From Diphasiastrum complanatum (lineage: Eukaryota > Streptophyta > Lycopodiopsida > Lycopodiales > Lycopodiaceae): DNA of 64,000 bases. Every line of letters starts with the position of its first letter. Within the stretch, counting starts at the first letter, position 1. This document shows, piece after piece, positions 21,295 through 33,899 of the stretch. The position numbers and the translations under genes are program-made. The notes below the pieces were generated by a model. That model had not been told where the DNA came from and made no database searches. It saw only the letters and a list, made by a program, of their open reading frames with translations. The stretch lies in NCBI GenBank assembly GCA_029204225.1, contig CM055096.1, positions 47,871,079 to 47,935,078 on the forward strand, written 5' to 3'.

Positions 21295-22063
21295 GGGCCT
21301 TGGCATTTTGCGAGTTTCTTTTTTGCCATGATTTAACAAAAAGACGCTACTACTTCAATGTTTATTATTAAGAATGTGGTTTGGTACATAGTTGTAAATG
21401 TCACAAAGTAAAAAAAAATTAAATTAGATTTTTGTTTTTGTAGCCTCCAAACCTAGCACGCTGGCATGCTAGGTTTGGAGGTTGCAAAAATTTTTCCTCA
21501 TTTCATATAGCACGTCGCGTGCTATCTTTAAAGGTTGCAATTTTTGTTCTTTGGTTGTTTTACTTAGCACATCGGCTTATTATGTTCAGAGGTTGAAAAA
21601 AATATTCTGAAATACTGTTTCTACTCAAAATTTGATTCTCAAATGTGTCAAAATAGCTTTTTTCTATTTTATAATTTACTCGGCTTGCACACTAGCATGC
21701 TAGTCAAATCAGCTCAAAAAAAAATTGATTTTTTCAAAAAGTTTTTCAATTTTTTTTATTTATTTTTTTGAAATAAAAAACTGGCAAGCTAGCACGCCAG
21801 CATCCTATCTTTTACAACTTCAATGACATTTTTAAAAAGTAAATAAAAGTAAACCTATATGTATAGAGTAACAAAGTATTTTGTGATGGACCTATTTAAA
21901 ATTTGATGGATAGGCAAAGTTTTAAGTATGCATCAAACCACAATTCTTATTCTTCAAAAATTATGTAGTGGCATAAAAAGAGTAGCACACCATGTGCTAC
22001 CATTTTGTGGGATCATGGGTAGAAGAAACTCGCAAAAAATTTACTCACAGAATGTCAAAATCC
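21295..22063. mobile_element. Non-autonomous Mutator-like element
   Basis: Starts GGGCCTTGGCATTTTGCGAG and ends, read inward from the other side, GGATTTTGACATTCTGTGAG. The second terminal repeat continues TAAATTTTTTGCGAGTTTCTT, the first appears to have lost part of that. A perfect 9-bp duplication GTTTTGAAC flanks it (21286-21294 and 22064-22072), the length typical of Mutator-like elements. The 769-bp interior has no coding frame but contains degenerate hairpin-bearing repeats. Confidence 0.75.
21444..21481. repeat. 15-bp inverted repeat inside the Mutator-like element
   Basis: CCTCCAAACCTAGCA at 21444-21458 is perfectly repeated in inverse at 21467-21481, with an 8-base loop. Related weaker units with TAGCACG/CGTGCTA arms follow near 21510, 21560, 21690 and 21790. 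Confidence 0.8.
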
Positions 22064-22072
22064 GTTTTGAAC

Positions 22073-23327
22073 TAAGAATTGAGACAGAGTCATGACACTT
22101 GAATCTACCTTTGACTCGACCCTTCAAGTTGACCTTTGAATCAAATCACTTTTGACTCAATCCGAGTTGACCTTTGACTCAACCCGACAATACTCAAATC
22201 CACCTCTGAAATATTATTCGACTTCATGACTACAGTTTCAATAGCTTCGAATTGTGGTTATGGTGCCTAGTTACCATTCATCTTGATCAAGGGTGCACAT
22301 TGATTAAGTAAGATGAATAGATGGACCTGATCTATTAGTCTACTAGGAACATATGCAAGCTCTCTACATTATATAAGAGGCTCATTTGTACATATTTTAT
22401 ATTGAGAGAGTTGGAAGCTTGCTGAAGCTTATTTGTAAGAGGTGAATCCATTGGCAAGGTGTTTGATTGTAGAAGCTTTTGATGATAGTGTTATAGTTAG
22501 ATAGTAGAAGCTTTTGATATTGATGTGTTGAGTTGATTTGAAGCTTCCACAACCTAATACAAGTCTATGAGGTTTAGATCCATTTCTTTATAAGTTTTAT
22601 ATGTATTGACTTCAATCATATCATTCAATTAACTTTGCTAAATGAAAGTGCTCATCTAAAATTGTCTAGATTTTGTTATTTACAATCACTTTGGTCATAG
22701 ATCCTTGATATGTTATTGATCTTAGTCACATGTTTTCACAAAGGTCACTAAAAAGACCTTTATGGTTTATGGCTGAAGTTCTTTTATGAACCTCACTTAT
22801 GCATCTTTATGGTCATAATGTCTCTTCTCAAATTTATTTCTGACCCTTTTATGACACAAAGTTCTTGTGAAAATTTCTTCATGGACTTTCGATTTCACAA
22901 TATGTCAAAAAAATAGGTGAGGTCACTCTGAAGTTTCATCTTATTCAAACAAGGTGATCGATACATCATGAGAAGCTTTGCCTTACGTAACGTAGGTAGG
23001 GCATTTAAATCAATAAATAAAAAAACTAAGGCTGAATTTTAAAAGAATTTAAAACTTAAAAACAATTTTTAATGATCGAACTAAACCTAGAAGTGACACC
23101 TAAGCATTTAGCAAATCCTCACAATAGCTTACTGCCAGGGCAATAAAGCTAAAAAACATAAGATGAAAGCACTTTTCCTATTCATAATGTTAGGGAAACA
23201 ATGCTTTATGAGCAACTTCCTATTCACTACCTCCTTGTATTAGACTTAATACATTGCGAAACAACTTTTGCATGATATAATTATCTTCAACATAGTGGTG
23301 AAATCTTCCTTGTTAATCCTTTAAGAC
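22073..23327. other. Intergenic debris with repeated TTGAC words and an LTR-like patch
   Basis: 22095-22200 holds several copies of GTTGACCTTTGACTC-like sequence. Around 22355-22600 there is a TATATAAGAGGCTC box followed by AAGCTT-rich repeats (GTAGAAGCTTTTGAT twice), as in a decayed LTR. No coding region was found. Confidence 0.4.
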
Positions 23328-23374
23328 ATGCATTGCATCTTGCTCATAGGAAAAACTCGGAGCTACGTATTCCA

Positions 23375-23502
23375 CACCATCATTGGCATGCCAATGATGG
23401 TGCAGCCACCATCCAAGGGTCGTCCCCTTGTGCTCCCCCATCTCTTCTTGCCCTTCCATCGTTGGATGGAAGAGCCCCAACACTGCCACAGGAGTGGCAG
23501 TG
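23375..23502. repeat. Cluster of three perfect dyads
   Basis: A 28-bp perfect palindrome spans 23375-23402 (half-site CACCATCATTGGCA). A hairpin with 8-bp arms lies at 23453-23472 (CTTCCATC, loop 4) and one with 9-bp arms at 23481-23502 (CACTGCCAC, loop 4). Frames in this stretch are reported on both strands but look like side effects of the symmetry. Confidence 0.75.
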
Positions 23503-25470
23503 CAAAATACGCTCCTCCGAAAAACTCATTAGCCAATTGTTTGATTGAGTAAGTAACCTCACCCTCATCCAACAGTCTCTTAATTTTTCAATCATTCATT
23601 ATGATTATGAATGGATGATCGAAGAAGATTATGCATCCTTGGATTATGCATGCTTATTACTCAAAATGCACGATATACTCCTCCTCGGTAGTTCTCAACC
23701 CTCCTAAGAACAACCCCACTTACTAGTATCTCAAGGGGTCCAAGGAACCCAAGCAAAAACTTCAAGAATGTTCTAGCCTCAAAAATGTAAAGGAAGAGGA
23801 AGGTTCCTGGCGTGTTTTATAGACAATCAAATCCTGGTGTAGCAACCGTTGGATCTTAAGCACACTCGTTGAGATTCAAGAGGAAGCCAAGCCCAGTTCA
23901 GCATCAGATGCGTGACACGTAGCATGCTCAAACGCGGGGGGAAATCTTACGGTGTCAACTCGACTATAGTGTAGTGTCACCAAGGAACCTGGATCGATAC
24001 CCCGTCGTCTCCTCTCCCAAAATAAACAGAGACGTCCATGCTCGCGTCTCTCGATTTGACCGACTTTGCTTCTTGCGCAAGTCTCCGCCATCTTCTTCCT
24101 CCTTTCCTTTGATTCTGTGAGCAGATCGGTTTGTTTTTCAGGCACAGATTTCGGCCTACAATCCTCTGAGGACGAGATTTTTCACTGATGATGATGATGC
24201 ATTATAAACATGAATGAATCACAGGGTTCAGGCATTCAAAATTGCGGTGACAGGATCGGATCTCTGCATTTACCTTCTTCAAAGGATTAGTTTAACGGAA
24301 TCTGACAGTTCTGGCAAATTGAGAGCTTCTTAGTTTCTTTGAGAAATTAAGAATAGCGCGGTAAGCATCAATTCGGTCTTTAGACGTATCTTGTTGTTTC
24401 TTTACTTGCAGTTGCAAATATTAAGTGAGTAGGATTCAATTGTAGTATATCGACTTTGATCAGTCTTTTGTATTAGTGCCTCTAGTATACATGAATCTCA
24501 GCTTGAAGTGGTAGGTTGGGCCTGGAAATTGTTTAGTTCGTCGAGACTCATATGTTTTGTCAGCATTCTGTGTAACCACAAGGTTTGTTTTTATTTTTTA
24601 TAGGAGTTTGGGATTGAACAAGACCTTCCTCATATCTGAAGAAAACAGCTCTCAGGCACTTTACAGGCAAGTTATTCTTACTTTGGCAGTAGCTAACAAA
24701 TCAGTGTCTTCTAGGATTTAGGCTAGTTCTGATTTTTAATTATTGCACTGTGGATTCAGGATTTGCTCATCTTTCAATATTCCTTAAAAGGATTCTGGTC
24801 TTACACCAACTGATTTTGACGTTCTCCATAATCAGCAATGCATTTGCAGCTTGAAACTCTTTTTTCGGGCTTAGTTGGTAGTCATGAAATGGACCTTTCT
24901 TTCCCAAAAGAAACACGAACATCAATTTGAAGATCACCAAATACAACCATAGGCAAAGCCCTACATGCAATGTAGTTGAATTCTCCCATGAAGAGACTGA
25001 GCATCTCGATAATGAAAAGCTATGCCAATTTATGGTCTGGATATTCATTAGGAGCAGGGTGAAAATGCCTGTAAGAGGAGGCCCGAGCCACGGGATGAGC
25101 ATCTCAATGATCACTAGCTATCAAATAAGTGTTTTTAATTCCTATTTATGGACTGGGTATTGGTGAGGCCTGCTACAGGCCGTGTTTTCCCTGCTCCCAA
25201 CGCATACTGGACATAATTAACAAATGGTGGAGTGACATGTCATTTGTTTTAAGTAGAGCTTTTGCTACGGATATAGCGCCTTTGCTCTCAATGAATGAGT
25301 GTGTACCACATCTGCAAAAACTGTGCATTTATCAATTATAGTCTTCTAGAGAACCTTAAAGGAATGTCCATCCAAGAAACCTTTGTGCATAATTGGAATA
25401 GTAAGGGAGGCAATACTTTTGGAGGATGATGATGTGCCCAACCATTAGGTTCCCTTAAATGTATGCCCTT

Positions 25471-25509
<39 letters not shown>

Positions 25510-25542
25510 TTTAACATTTATAGTTGTGAGAAGAACAGTGGT
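23503..25542. other. Upstream region and possible 5' UTR exons of the CGI-58-like gene
   Basis: GC content rises near 23880-24120, as in a promoter. A non-coding exon may end at about 24360 (donor GTAAGC), and a second may span about 24610-24670, between a TATAG acceptor and an AG-GCAAGT donor. These are guesses from splice signals alone. Minus-strand frames at 23876-24145 and 24767-25114 match nothing I know. Confidence 0.35.
25475..25507. repeat. GA microsatellite before coding exon 1
   Basis: About 16 GA units, ending 35 bases before the start codon at 25543. A second GA tract lies just before exon 8 in similar flanking sequence. Confidence 0.9.
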
Positions 25543-28500
25543 ATGACCCTAGCAAGTTCACGAATAATGGCTGAAGGAGCAAAAAAAGCCTCGGCAGCTG
25601 CACGGACATCTCAAACAGTCGAAACGGTCACAATGGGGACATCAAATTCATGGATGGAGACATGGCACAAGGCTTTGCGTTGGATACCCACTTCAAAGAA
25701 AGACATTATCGATTCGGAACAACGCCTTCTTTCTACAATCAAGTAGGTTTTATTATGCTTCTTATGATGAATTTGCGCTTGTAGTTTGTATGCCTGGGCA
25801 TATCTACCTTTGAAGATGAAATCTAGGCTTTTACTTGTTGACTTATCAATAAGGTAGAACCAAGGTCTATGTGAAGTAAATATGAGCAAGAAATTGTTCA
25901 AATCACTCACATCTCTAATTTTTAGTGTCTTGTGTACAAGCATGAGGAGTTTATGAGGGGTGGCTGGTATCTTCCTTCTAGCATTTTGATGCATAATGCT
26001 ATATTATGTATTATTTGATTATTTTGGGCCTCTAGTTGTCTTAGAAGTTTTTTACATCAAAAAAGGACAATCAGATGATGCACTTTTTATTTTAGAACTC
26101 TTGGCTATCTGGTTCCTCTATGTTCAAGTTCCTTATTGTGTTGCTCTTGTAGCGAACATGGACCTATCAATGTCTTGTAAGGGAGTTTCGCAAAGCTTTT
26201 AAAGGACTTGGTATGTAAGTAGGGCTATTGGAATCTTTCTTTTTGAAAAATGTAGGGGTTCTATCCACTCTTGCTCTTCTTAGATCCAGTAACTCAATTA
26301 AAATAAAAACTTAATCACTTAGTTGAAGTCTGCTATCGTTCATCCTTTAAATAAGGGCATTGTGGGATGGAGGGTTATATGAGTAGCATCATGTAGCTCA
26401 ATTATACAACATTCCAATGAATGTGTACAATAACCATTGTTCATGATTTCAGCTCGATCTTGTCATTTGCAAAGAATGTGCTTAATCTATCCATAGCCAA
26501 GGTCAACTTAAGCAATAAATTTGAGTATTCACATTTACAATTGTGAAATCAGCATAATGGAGTAGTTGAAAAATAATGTGATTGCATGAACCATCACCAT
26601 ATGCCACAGTCCTTCAATGGTGGTTGATCAATTTTAGCATTATTACTTCAATTGTTTTCCAATAATCAATTGGGACTTAATACATTTGAAGTGCTTGCTT
26701 CAAAATTTCATAGATGCACCGCGATTCCGCGATTCAGAAACGCGTTTCGGGATTTTCCAGAATCGAGCAGAATTGTTTCTTTTTTTTTTTGAAATTTTTT
26801 TAGGCAATATGGGTATCAGATGAAAGCTCTGATTGAGAGCATTATGACTGTGTAGTTTGCCGACTGTTTCGGGTGCGAAACACCAAAAAGTGTGTTTTCA
26901 CTTAGGGAGTTGGAAGGCCAAATCATGAGGAGGCCTTACCGTCGGGGTGGGGGGCGTTGCCTCCCAAACCCCCCACCAGGTGGCTACCGCCCCCCGAACC
27001 CCCTAGAGCTTCCTGCTATATAGACACTGTAGATGAAAATGCTACCACCCCCCCTAAGATAAAAATGGGGTCCAAATGCGCGCTGAGAAGGGCCCAATAT
27101 TTATGCCCCCAACTGTATGCACATTGATCCTGATTTTTGAATGGTGATTCTTAACATTACAATGTGGCTGCAATGCACACAAGAAAGTGGTGTAAAATTT
27201 TGAGTGCTCAATGTAATGATACATCATAGAGTCAGAAACAATATACAAGGTAAAATGTAGAATATGAATGCTCTTGGGAAATCATCATGTGAGCACTGAG
27301 TTTTAATTTGTTAGGTTTGTGCTCAATATTTAGTAACTACTAAGTACTAATCACAAATGATTCATACAACATTTCATAAGTTAAAATTCCAACATGTTAC
27401 ATATTAAGACGAAATGAGCGATAGTCATCAGTGTAGATCATAGATGTTATTGCACACTACATAGTGTATAATGTCAATGTAGTTATTGTTAACTTGCTTA
27501 GCTTTTAGATCTGATGCTTATTCTAAATTTGGTTTTCTAAGCTAGGAAATATGTGATGTATCTATTACCACAAATACTTTGTAGTTCTGAAAATTCTGCG
27601 GCAAACTATCTAGTATCCTCTTCATCAGTTGGCGCCTCATCCTCCCCCACTCATCTGAGTTTGTATTAGACTCCTCATCTAGAGCAGCTCAAGAGCTGTA
27701 GATTCTGCAGCCTGTTACCCTCTTCGCGATGTGCCTTGGGTAGTAGGTCCTACACAATGCATGCAACACAACACAATTAAGGAATGGAGTAAAGATTGGT
27801 TAGACGCCAGAACTCTAGACCTATGTATGAAAAGTTAACTTCAAGAATCAACATTCAAGACTTCAGAAAAAAAGCCAAGTTCCAAGTTTCCAACAAATCA
27901 CAATACATTAATGATTATACATTCGGAAATTGGACATTGGTTTGATTTGCAGTCAATAGAGCATCCTCATGGAGTAAATCCTCCTCTTGTGACTTACGTG
28001 GCAGGTCTGGAACATTGTCACATCAATGTCGTTGGGATTATCTTACACAATCAGTCGTTGCGAAACCCTGGAGAGATCTTGTGGAGCTATCACTAACTTT
28101 TGCTGTAGCTGAGTTACGACTTTGCATCACTAACCTCAATTGTAGTTCAACTGAGTTGAACTCTTCTCGCTGAACGTGTGTCACTTTCACATAAGCAACC
28201 ATACATATGGTAGATATGCTATCTATGTAGTCAATCAAACAAAGATGTGCATGAAACATATCTAACAAAAGTAATTGACCATCTTATCATGTCCACCTGC
28301 TAGTGGATGCTTTTCACGACACACTCACAATTATGTTCCCAACCTGGCAAACACCTATCTATGATATCCCCACTTGGGATTTATACTTGAGATTATAGGC
28401 TTCAAGAATCTTAACAATACCATCATTATAGATCAGCCATCTCAACCTCTGATGGAAGTATTACTTTCATTCAAACTACAATCAAGCGGTCCTTATTGTT

Positions 28501-31500
28501 CAATTTGCTACTACCAATCCAAAATTTGACCCCGCCTTGGGTCCTTGGTAGTTCAATAAATAAACTTGTAGAGATGGGAAGCTACAGCCACCACAGAGGC
28601 TCCTGGGTAGCTTACTTGGGGATAACTATAAATATCCCCCAATATCGTGTGTTAGTAACACGTGTACGTCAGCTTGTCAAGAGTCGTAGCTGTGAGAGAG
28701 TCGAGCACCACTGCAGCCAAGAAGTGTGCAAGGTATTGTGCTCTTGCATCGTAATGGTCATCAAAGATTGGTATTCGTTGTGTCTGATCCAAGCATCAGT
28801 GTGTTCAAGTGTTGCATGTTGTGTGCGTGCTAAGTAGCATGTATGAAGATTCCCTACCTGGTATCAAAGTTGTGTGGTCGTTTATGACCATATACCAAAT
28901 TTCCAACTATTTTTACCACGTTGTTATCCATAACCAGCAAGTCATGGTCTCTTTGTCATATTATTATCCATAACCAGAAAGATGTTAAACACTGTAATGA
29001 ACTGTTTGTGACTTATTGGCATCAAAAGATTCTTATATAAGGAAAGAATACTGGAAGCTTACGTATAACCTCACGATCACATGAGATACCTCCATTGTTT
29101 GCTCCTCTCAACTTTAAAATTCTGGCTGCCAAGTGCCTCAAGGATGCAGATAGATTGTTTGCTGCTTGCAAATTTTTAATTCTTGCGACCAATGACATCA
29201 GTGCATTTGTTGTGCTTCTACTTTTTAATCAAAAGAGTTTAAATAGTGGCCTTTTGGATTCGCTTACTAAGGTTCAAGTTGAATTGGTATTTTAAATGAT
29301 CATTCATAGTGGTCTTGAAGTTAATTTTCTCTTCACATGTTTGGGTGTTCATACTTTCACTAAATTTGTGTTTCTTTGAAGGAGCTTAGAAACATTAAAT
29401 TGGCTTTTACTTGGTACTCAATTGTAGTGTTTGTTTTAGCTGGTTGGTTGTGTCCCACAAAAATTCAGGAAAGAAAAGTTCAATGGATCATCTTGTTTTT
29501 TTTTTTGACAGAACTCCTTATGTGCAAGAGCAAGTTAATATTGGCTCTGGCCCACCAGGGTCAAAAGTGCGATGGTTTCGTTCAAAAAGTGACAAACCAC
29601 GATTTATCAATACTGTCACCTTTGGGAAGGCTTCCACAGATGCAACCACTCTTGTGATGGTGCATGGTTATGGTGCTGCTCAAGGCCTTTTTTTCCGCAA
29701 CTTTGATGCACTTGCATCGCATTTCAGAGTGATTGCTATGGATCAACTTGGGTAAGTAGCTTACTCTAAAATGACCATTCTTTATATTTGTGGTTCTTTG
29801 AATCTCGATTATATGGCAGTTAAATGGAATATCAGAGTGTTCGTATAAGTTGCTTTACTCTTTGCCAGCATGAGTAGAAATAAAAAGTGTCAATTGCAAG
29901 TAGTTAAGAGCTGTGTCCGACTATCTTAAGTCTCACAAAGAAGATCGTCACCAGCTGAAGTTACATGGTAGCCTATTCTCTAATTAATAGAACAAGCGGA
30001 TCACTTTGAGAAGATAATTCTACATGTAGATTTAAATATTGAATTTTTCCTTCAGTGTATTTGTGTGGAGATGATACACTCAGACATTGAAGTGATAAGA
30101 CCACAAATTATCTTGTTAAGAAAACTTAAATCTGCAAGTAGTTGCCAGATCTTTGTGGTGTTGAGCTTCTTGGATGGCTGTTGAATAGGTGGGGAGCTTC
30201 AAGTCGACCTGACTTCACCTGTAGAAGCACAGAGGGTAAGCAACTTTTGTTGTCCACGTAAAAAAGACTTGCAAAGAATGCTGATCCAGTTATCTAATAG
30301 AAGACTTGAATGCTACTTGAATCCAGTTATCAAATTCAGATGCATGGAATCACACGTTTTTACAAGGCTTTGCAAAAACTTTTCTAGCATTGGTCACTTA
30401 CACTTTAATTCTCATCTTTACTTCAGAGACAGAAGCTTGGTTCGTAGACTCATTTGAACAATGGCGCAAAGCAAAAAACCTGACCAACTTTATCTTGCTT
30501 GGCCATTCATTTGGAGGTTATGTGGCAGCTCGTTACGCTCTCAAGGTGATGCATTTATATTTTACCTGCCGAAAGGTTGTAGCCTTATGTTTGATAGAAA
30601 CTGCTAAACATCACACTGGCAAGGGCTGAATTTTTTTCTTTCTTTGACAGTATCCAGAACATGTGCAACACCTAATTTTAGTGGGTCCAGCTGGTTTCTC
30701 TGCTGAGTCAGATCGGATTATGGAATTTAGATCTACTTGGAAAGGCAGCCTTGCAAATTTCATATGGGAATCAAATGTCACACCACAAAGTATCATCAGG
30801 TAGTACAAGCTTGAAATTTGTAAATTCAGCTCCGAAGTTGATAAGGTTCATAATTTAATCCAAGTCTTTATTTTCCGTTGTATCAGAATGTCGTCTAGAT
30901 ATTTGGCTGTTTGTTATATGCTGTTTGGCTCTTATATTGTTGCTCTGTCATCTGCAAGCTATTGTCCAAGCTAGTTGGTGTCTCCTAGTATAAAAAGGTG
31001 TCTGTAAATGGGTAAGAAGGGTCCATGCCACTTTTTCTCAAATGGGCTATGAATTCTTTACGCTAGAAGAAGCTGGTTACGTTGTAGAAAGGAAAGCATC
31101 CTTGCTTACACATGATTCAACATAGCATTCTCTCTATTTTATTGCATCTACACATCTATGTCTATGCAACATTAGATTCCTCTCCATTTTCTAGTCTAAG
31201 AAGAGAAACCTAATATATGCTTGACGCATCCACATCGCCTGCTCATATACCAGCACATTTGATACAATGAGAATGATGAGAGAGACGAATTAATCATCAA
31301 CCTCTTCACACATCTAGTGCATTCTGAAGTCCTTTTACTCTTAGGACCGAACAATCATTAATGACAACATATGGCACTTGGGCCCATTCGGTCATCTATT
31401 ATTACTGAGTACATTGCAAGTATGCTAAACGACTATGTTAAATTATATAATGTAATTAATCATAAGCATGGCTATTTAGTGTTATGTAATAGCCGAAGTA

Positions 31501-33435
31501 TATGCTAATGTTGCACAGTATCAACTAGTTTTGCCTAGTTTTGATGCCATTGATATTGAATGTGAAGATCATATCTCTAACACTTATCACCTTGAATGTG
31601 ATGGACAAACTGAACGTATCAGCCAATCTATGGAAGATACGTCTATAACATTTGTTTCTAGGGGATAGTTCGACTTGTAAGGGTACCTCCCAATGGTTGA
31701 AGGTATGGCAATAGGCACGTGATGGACATCAAATAATCCATGGAGAGACCTTCAGGGTTTAGGAGATCATCTTCACATTATTTGATGGAATTCACAAGCT
31801 CTGTTTTCTAGTTTATTGCAACGATAAAATGATAAAAGAATCAGATATTCAACTTCTCTGGAGTTGGGCCTTTATGTTATGGTTGTTGCGGAAATTTGCT
31901 GTCAGCTTTAAATTATATCCACTTTTTACGGACTGTTTGTAGTTATTACATAATATTTGGTTGACGAGCGTTTTGTGAAATAGAATACTGAACGTTATTC
32001 TTTGTTCTGGACTGCTCAAGTTGTGGAACGAGCGTTCCAGAAAGTTTGGGGTCCTGGAACTCATTCTAACATACGTAACAAAGAGTTAGACAAATTTTTT
32101 CATACTCTTTGTTAGGTTGGAATGCTACGTTAATCAGTGCTTTTGACACAATCATATCATTTCTAAACTTAAAAGAACATATATGCAATTTTATGTTGAA
32201 TCAGGTCTGTAGAAGATGGCCAGTGAAATTTGATGGACAACAAATAAGGAAGTTTTTGCAAGATAGTTCTTTATTCTTCTAGCTTTTATCGGTTCAATGC
32301 ACTCGTCACATCATAGCAGAGTATTATGTCCAGTTTACTTACTTTGTGAGTTCACCTTAACTTGGACTCAGATGATACTACAGGCCATACAAATTGAACA
32401 TATTTTCAGTTTAATATGGTTGGGTTCTGTGTAAGAGAGCTTATAATGAGCTTTCATACAGCATATCAATTGTATTGCCAGATTATGTGGTAGTACTGAA
32501 ATTGTAGCTCATTAAAGTATCCTGCCATTTCCCATTAGATTGACCACCGTTGCAACTTCCCTGGTAGTTGCTTTTAGTATATTCTGGAAATGAGATTTGA
32601 ACTACAGTATTGCGTTCAAGTTTTAGAGTAGGCTACCTTGCATTTTCCATGTTGGTTCTCAAAATCTCCTTGGATTGTATTCTAGGTATTCTGTTAACTA
32701 GTATAACTTGCATTTGACAATCCGGTTTCTCACAAACCCCTTAGCATGTACTTTGGATGTTAAGTACGCTAAAGAGTTAGTAAGAAGGTAAACTCAAGAG
32801 AAGATTTTAAAAAAAGACTCCTTTATGGCTATGGATGCTGGAAATGCGTACCTTAACAATCCAACGTTACATTGTTCTGGTGCCTTTTAAATTACTATGT
32901 AGTTACGAAATCTGAGTGTTCCTTAAATCACAAAGTTTTAAGAATTTTAATAAGATTGCAAAGTTGAGCAACAGTTTGTTCTTGTTTATGTCTGATTCAC
33001 AGGAGCATTGGACCCTGGGGTCCCAACTTGGTACGTAAGTATACTGGAGCACGATTTGGCACCCATGCATCGGGGAAGATGCTTGATGAGCATGAATCCA
33101 CTCTACTTTCTGGTTGGTGATAGTTGTTGAAGCCATACTAGAGCAGTCACCAGGAACGGTTCTAGGAGAGTTGACTTGACTTGTTCAATTGTTCTGAACT
33201 CTCAGATTATCTTTATCATACTTTAGCCGCAAGAGCAAGTGGCGAATTATGCCTCAAGTACATTTTTTCACTAGGGGCATTGGCGCGGTCTCCGCTGTTG
33301 ACAAGGTATATATAACTAATGCGTTGCTACATTCATAGAAGTGGTTTCATGGTTTGAATTTGTAAAGCTTAAAAGCCTAGTCTCTACATGGTAGTGTTTC
33401 ATACTTATATTCCAGTCAGTCATTTGCATCCCTTG

Positions 33436-33469
<34 letters not shown>

Positions 33470-33899
33470 ACATTTTTGTTTCAGAGCACCTGAATGGAAA
33501 GTGCCAACGACCTTTATTTATGGTGTTGATGACTGGATGGATTATCACGGAGCTTTGGAAGCAAGCAAACATATGAATGTTCCATCGGAGATTTTTCGAG
33601 TCTGTCAGGCATGTGAAATCTTGATAGATGAAACATCTTACCTTAGAATTGCTCGTATTATTTGTTTACTTTATCCAATTTGAGGCTTGTCATCAGCTGT
33701 TCAAAATCTTGTTGCTTTACTGGCCGGTATGTTTTGTAATTTGCAGGCAGGGCACTTTGTTTTCTTGGACAATCCTCCTGCATTTCACTTAGCTGTTCTA
33801 CATGCTTGTCGTAAATTCCTTACTGGAAAGTTCAACGATGGGCTTGAAGAGTTTGTTGGGGATGTGCTCCAAGAGTTTCCGAGACAGAGGGAACCTTGA
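25543..33899 (+). CDS. CGI-58/ABHD5-type alpha/beta-hydrolase (lysophosphatidic acid acyltransferase family)
   Basis: Nine exons: 25543-25742, 29512-29751, 30189-30235, 30427-30545, 30651-30799, 33003-33112, 33206-33305, 33485-33608 and 33747-33899. They total 1242 bases, 413 residues, close to the roughly 418 of Arabidopsis At4g24160. The N-terminal LRWIPTS and TPYVQEQVNIGSGPPGSKVRW blocks, MVHGYGA, the nucleophile elbow GHSFGG and the HX4D acyltransferase motif (HFVFLD near the end) are intact. In Arabidopsis this family controls triacylglycerol levels in leaves, has LPA acyltransferase and lipase activities in vitro, and binds the peroxisomal transporter PXA1. Start 25543 (MTLASSRIMAEG) fits the family's N-terminus; 25567 is an in-frame alternative. 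All introns have GT-AG ends except intron 8, which seems to be GC-AG (CAG-GCATGT). Intron 1 is 3.8 kb and intron 5 is 2.2 kb. The gene appears intact. Confidence 0.9.
26706..27010. repeat. GC-skewed repeat relic inside intron 1 of the hydrolase gene
   Basis: A short block with CGCGATTCCGCGATTC words, a poly-T run and then G-rich and C-rich tracts (GGGGGCGTTGCCTCCC, CCGCCCCCCGAACCCCC) stands out from the AT-rich intron. It looks like an old transposon fragment; the family is not recognised. Confidence 0.4.
33439..33466. repeat. GA microsatellite before exon 8
   Basis: About 14 GA units in intron 7, ending 18 bases before the acceptor at 33484. It is preceded by CCTTGCTT, like CCTTACTT before the tract at 25475. 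Confidence 0.9.

Noticed and set aside
21444-21481. MicroRNA precursor
   Set aside because: The 15-bp arms are shorter than usual for a plant miRNA duplex, and the hairpin lies inside a transposon; reported only as a repeat.
23328-23595. Overlapping open frames on both strands
   Set aside because: They coincide with the palindrome cluster, and no frame resembles a protein family or shows codon bias.
24767-25114. 115-codon minus-strand frame upstream of the hydrolase gene
   Set aside because: Hydrophobic, low-quality composition, and no recognisable motif; likely chance in the leader intron.
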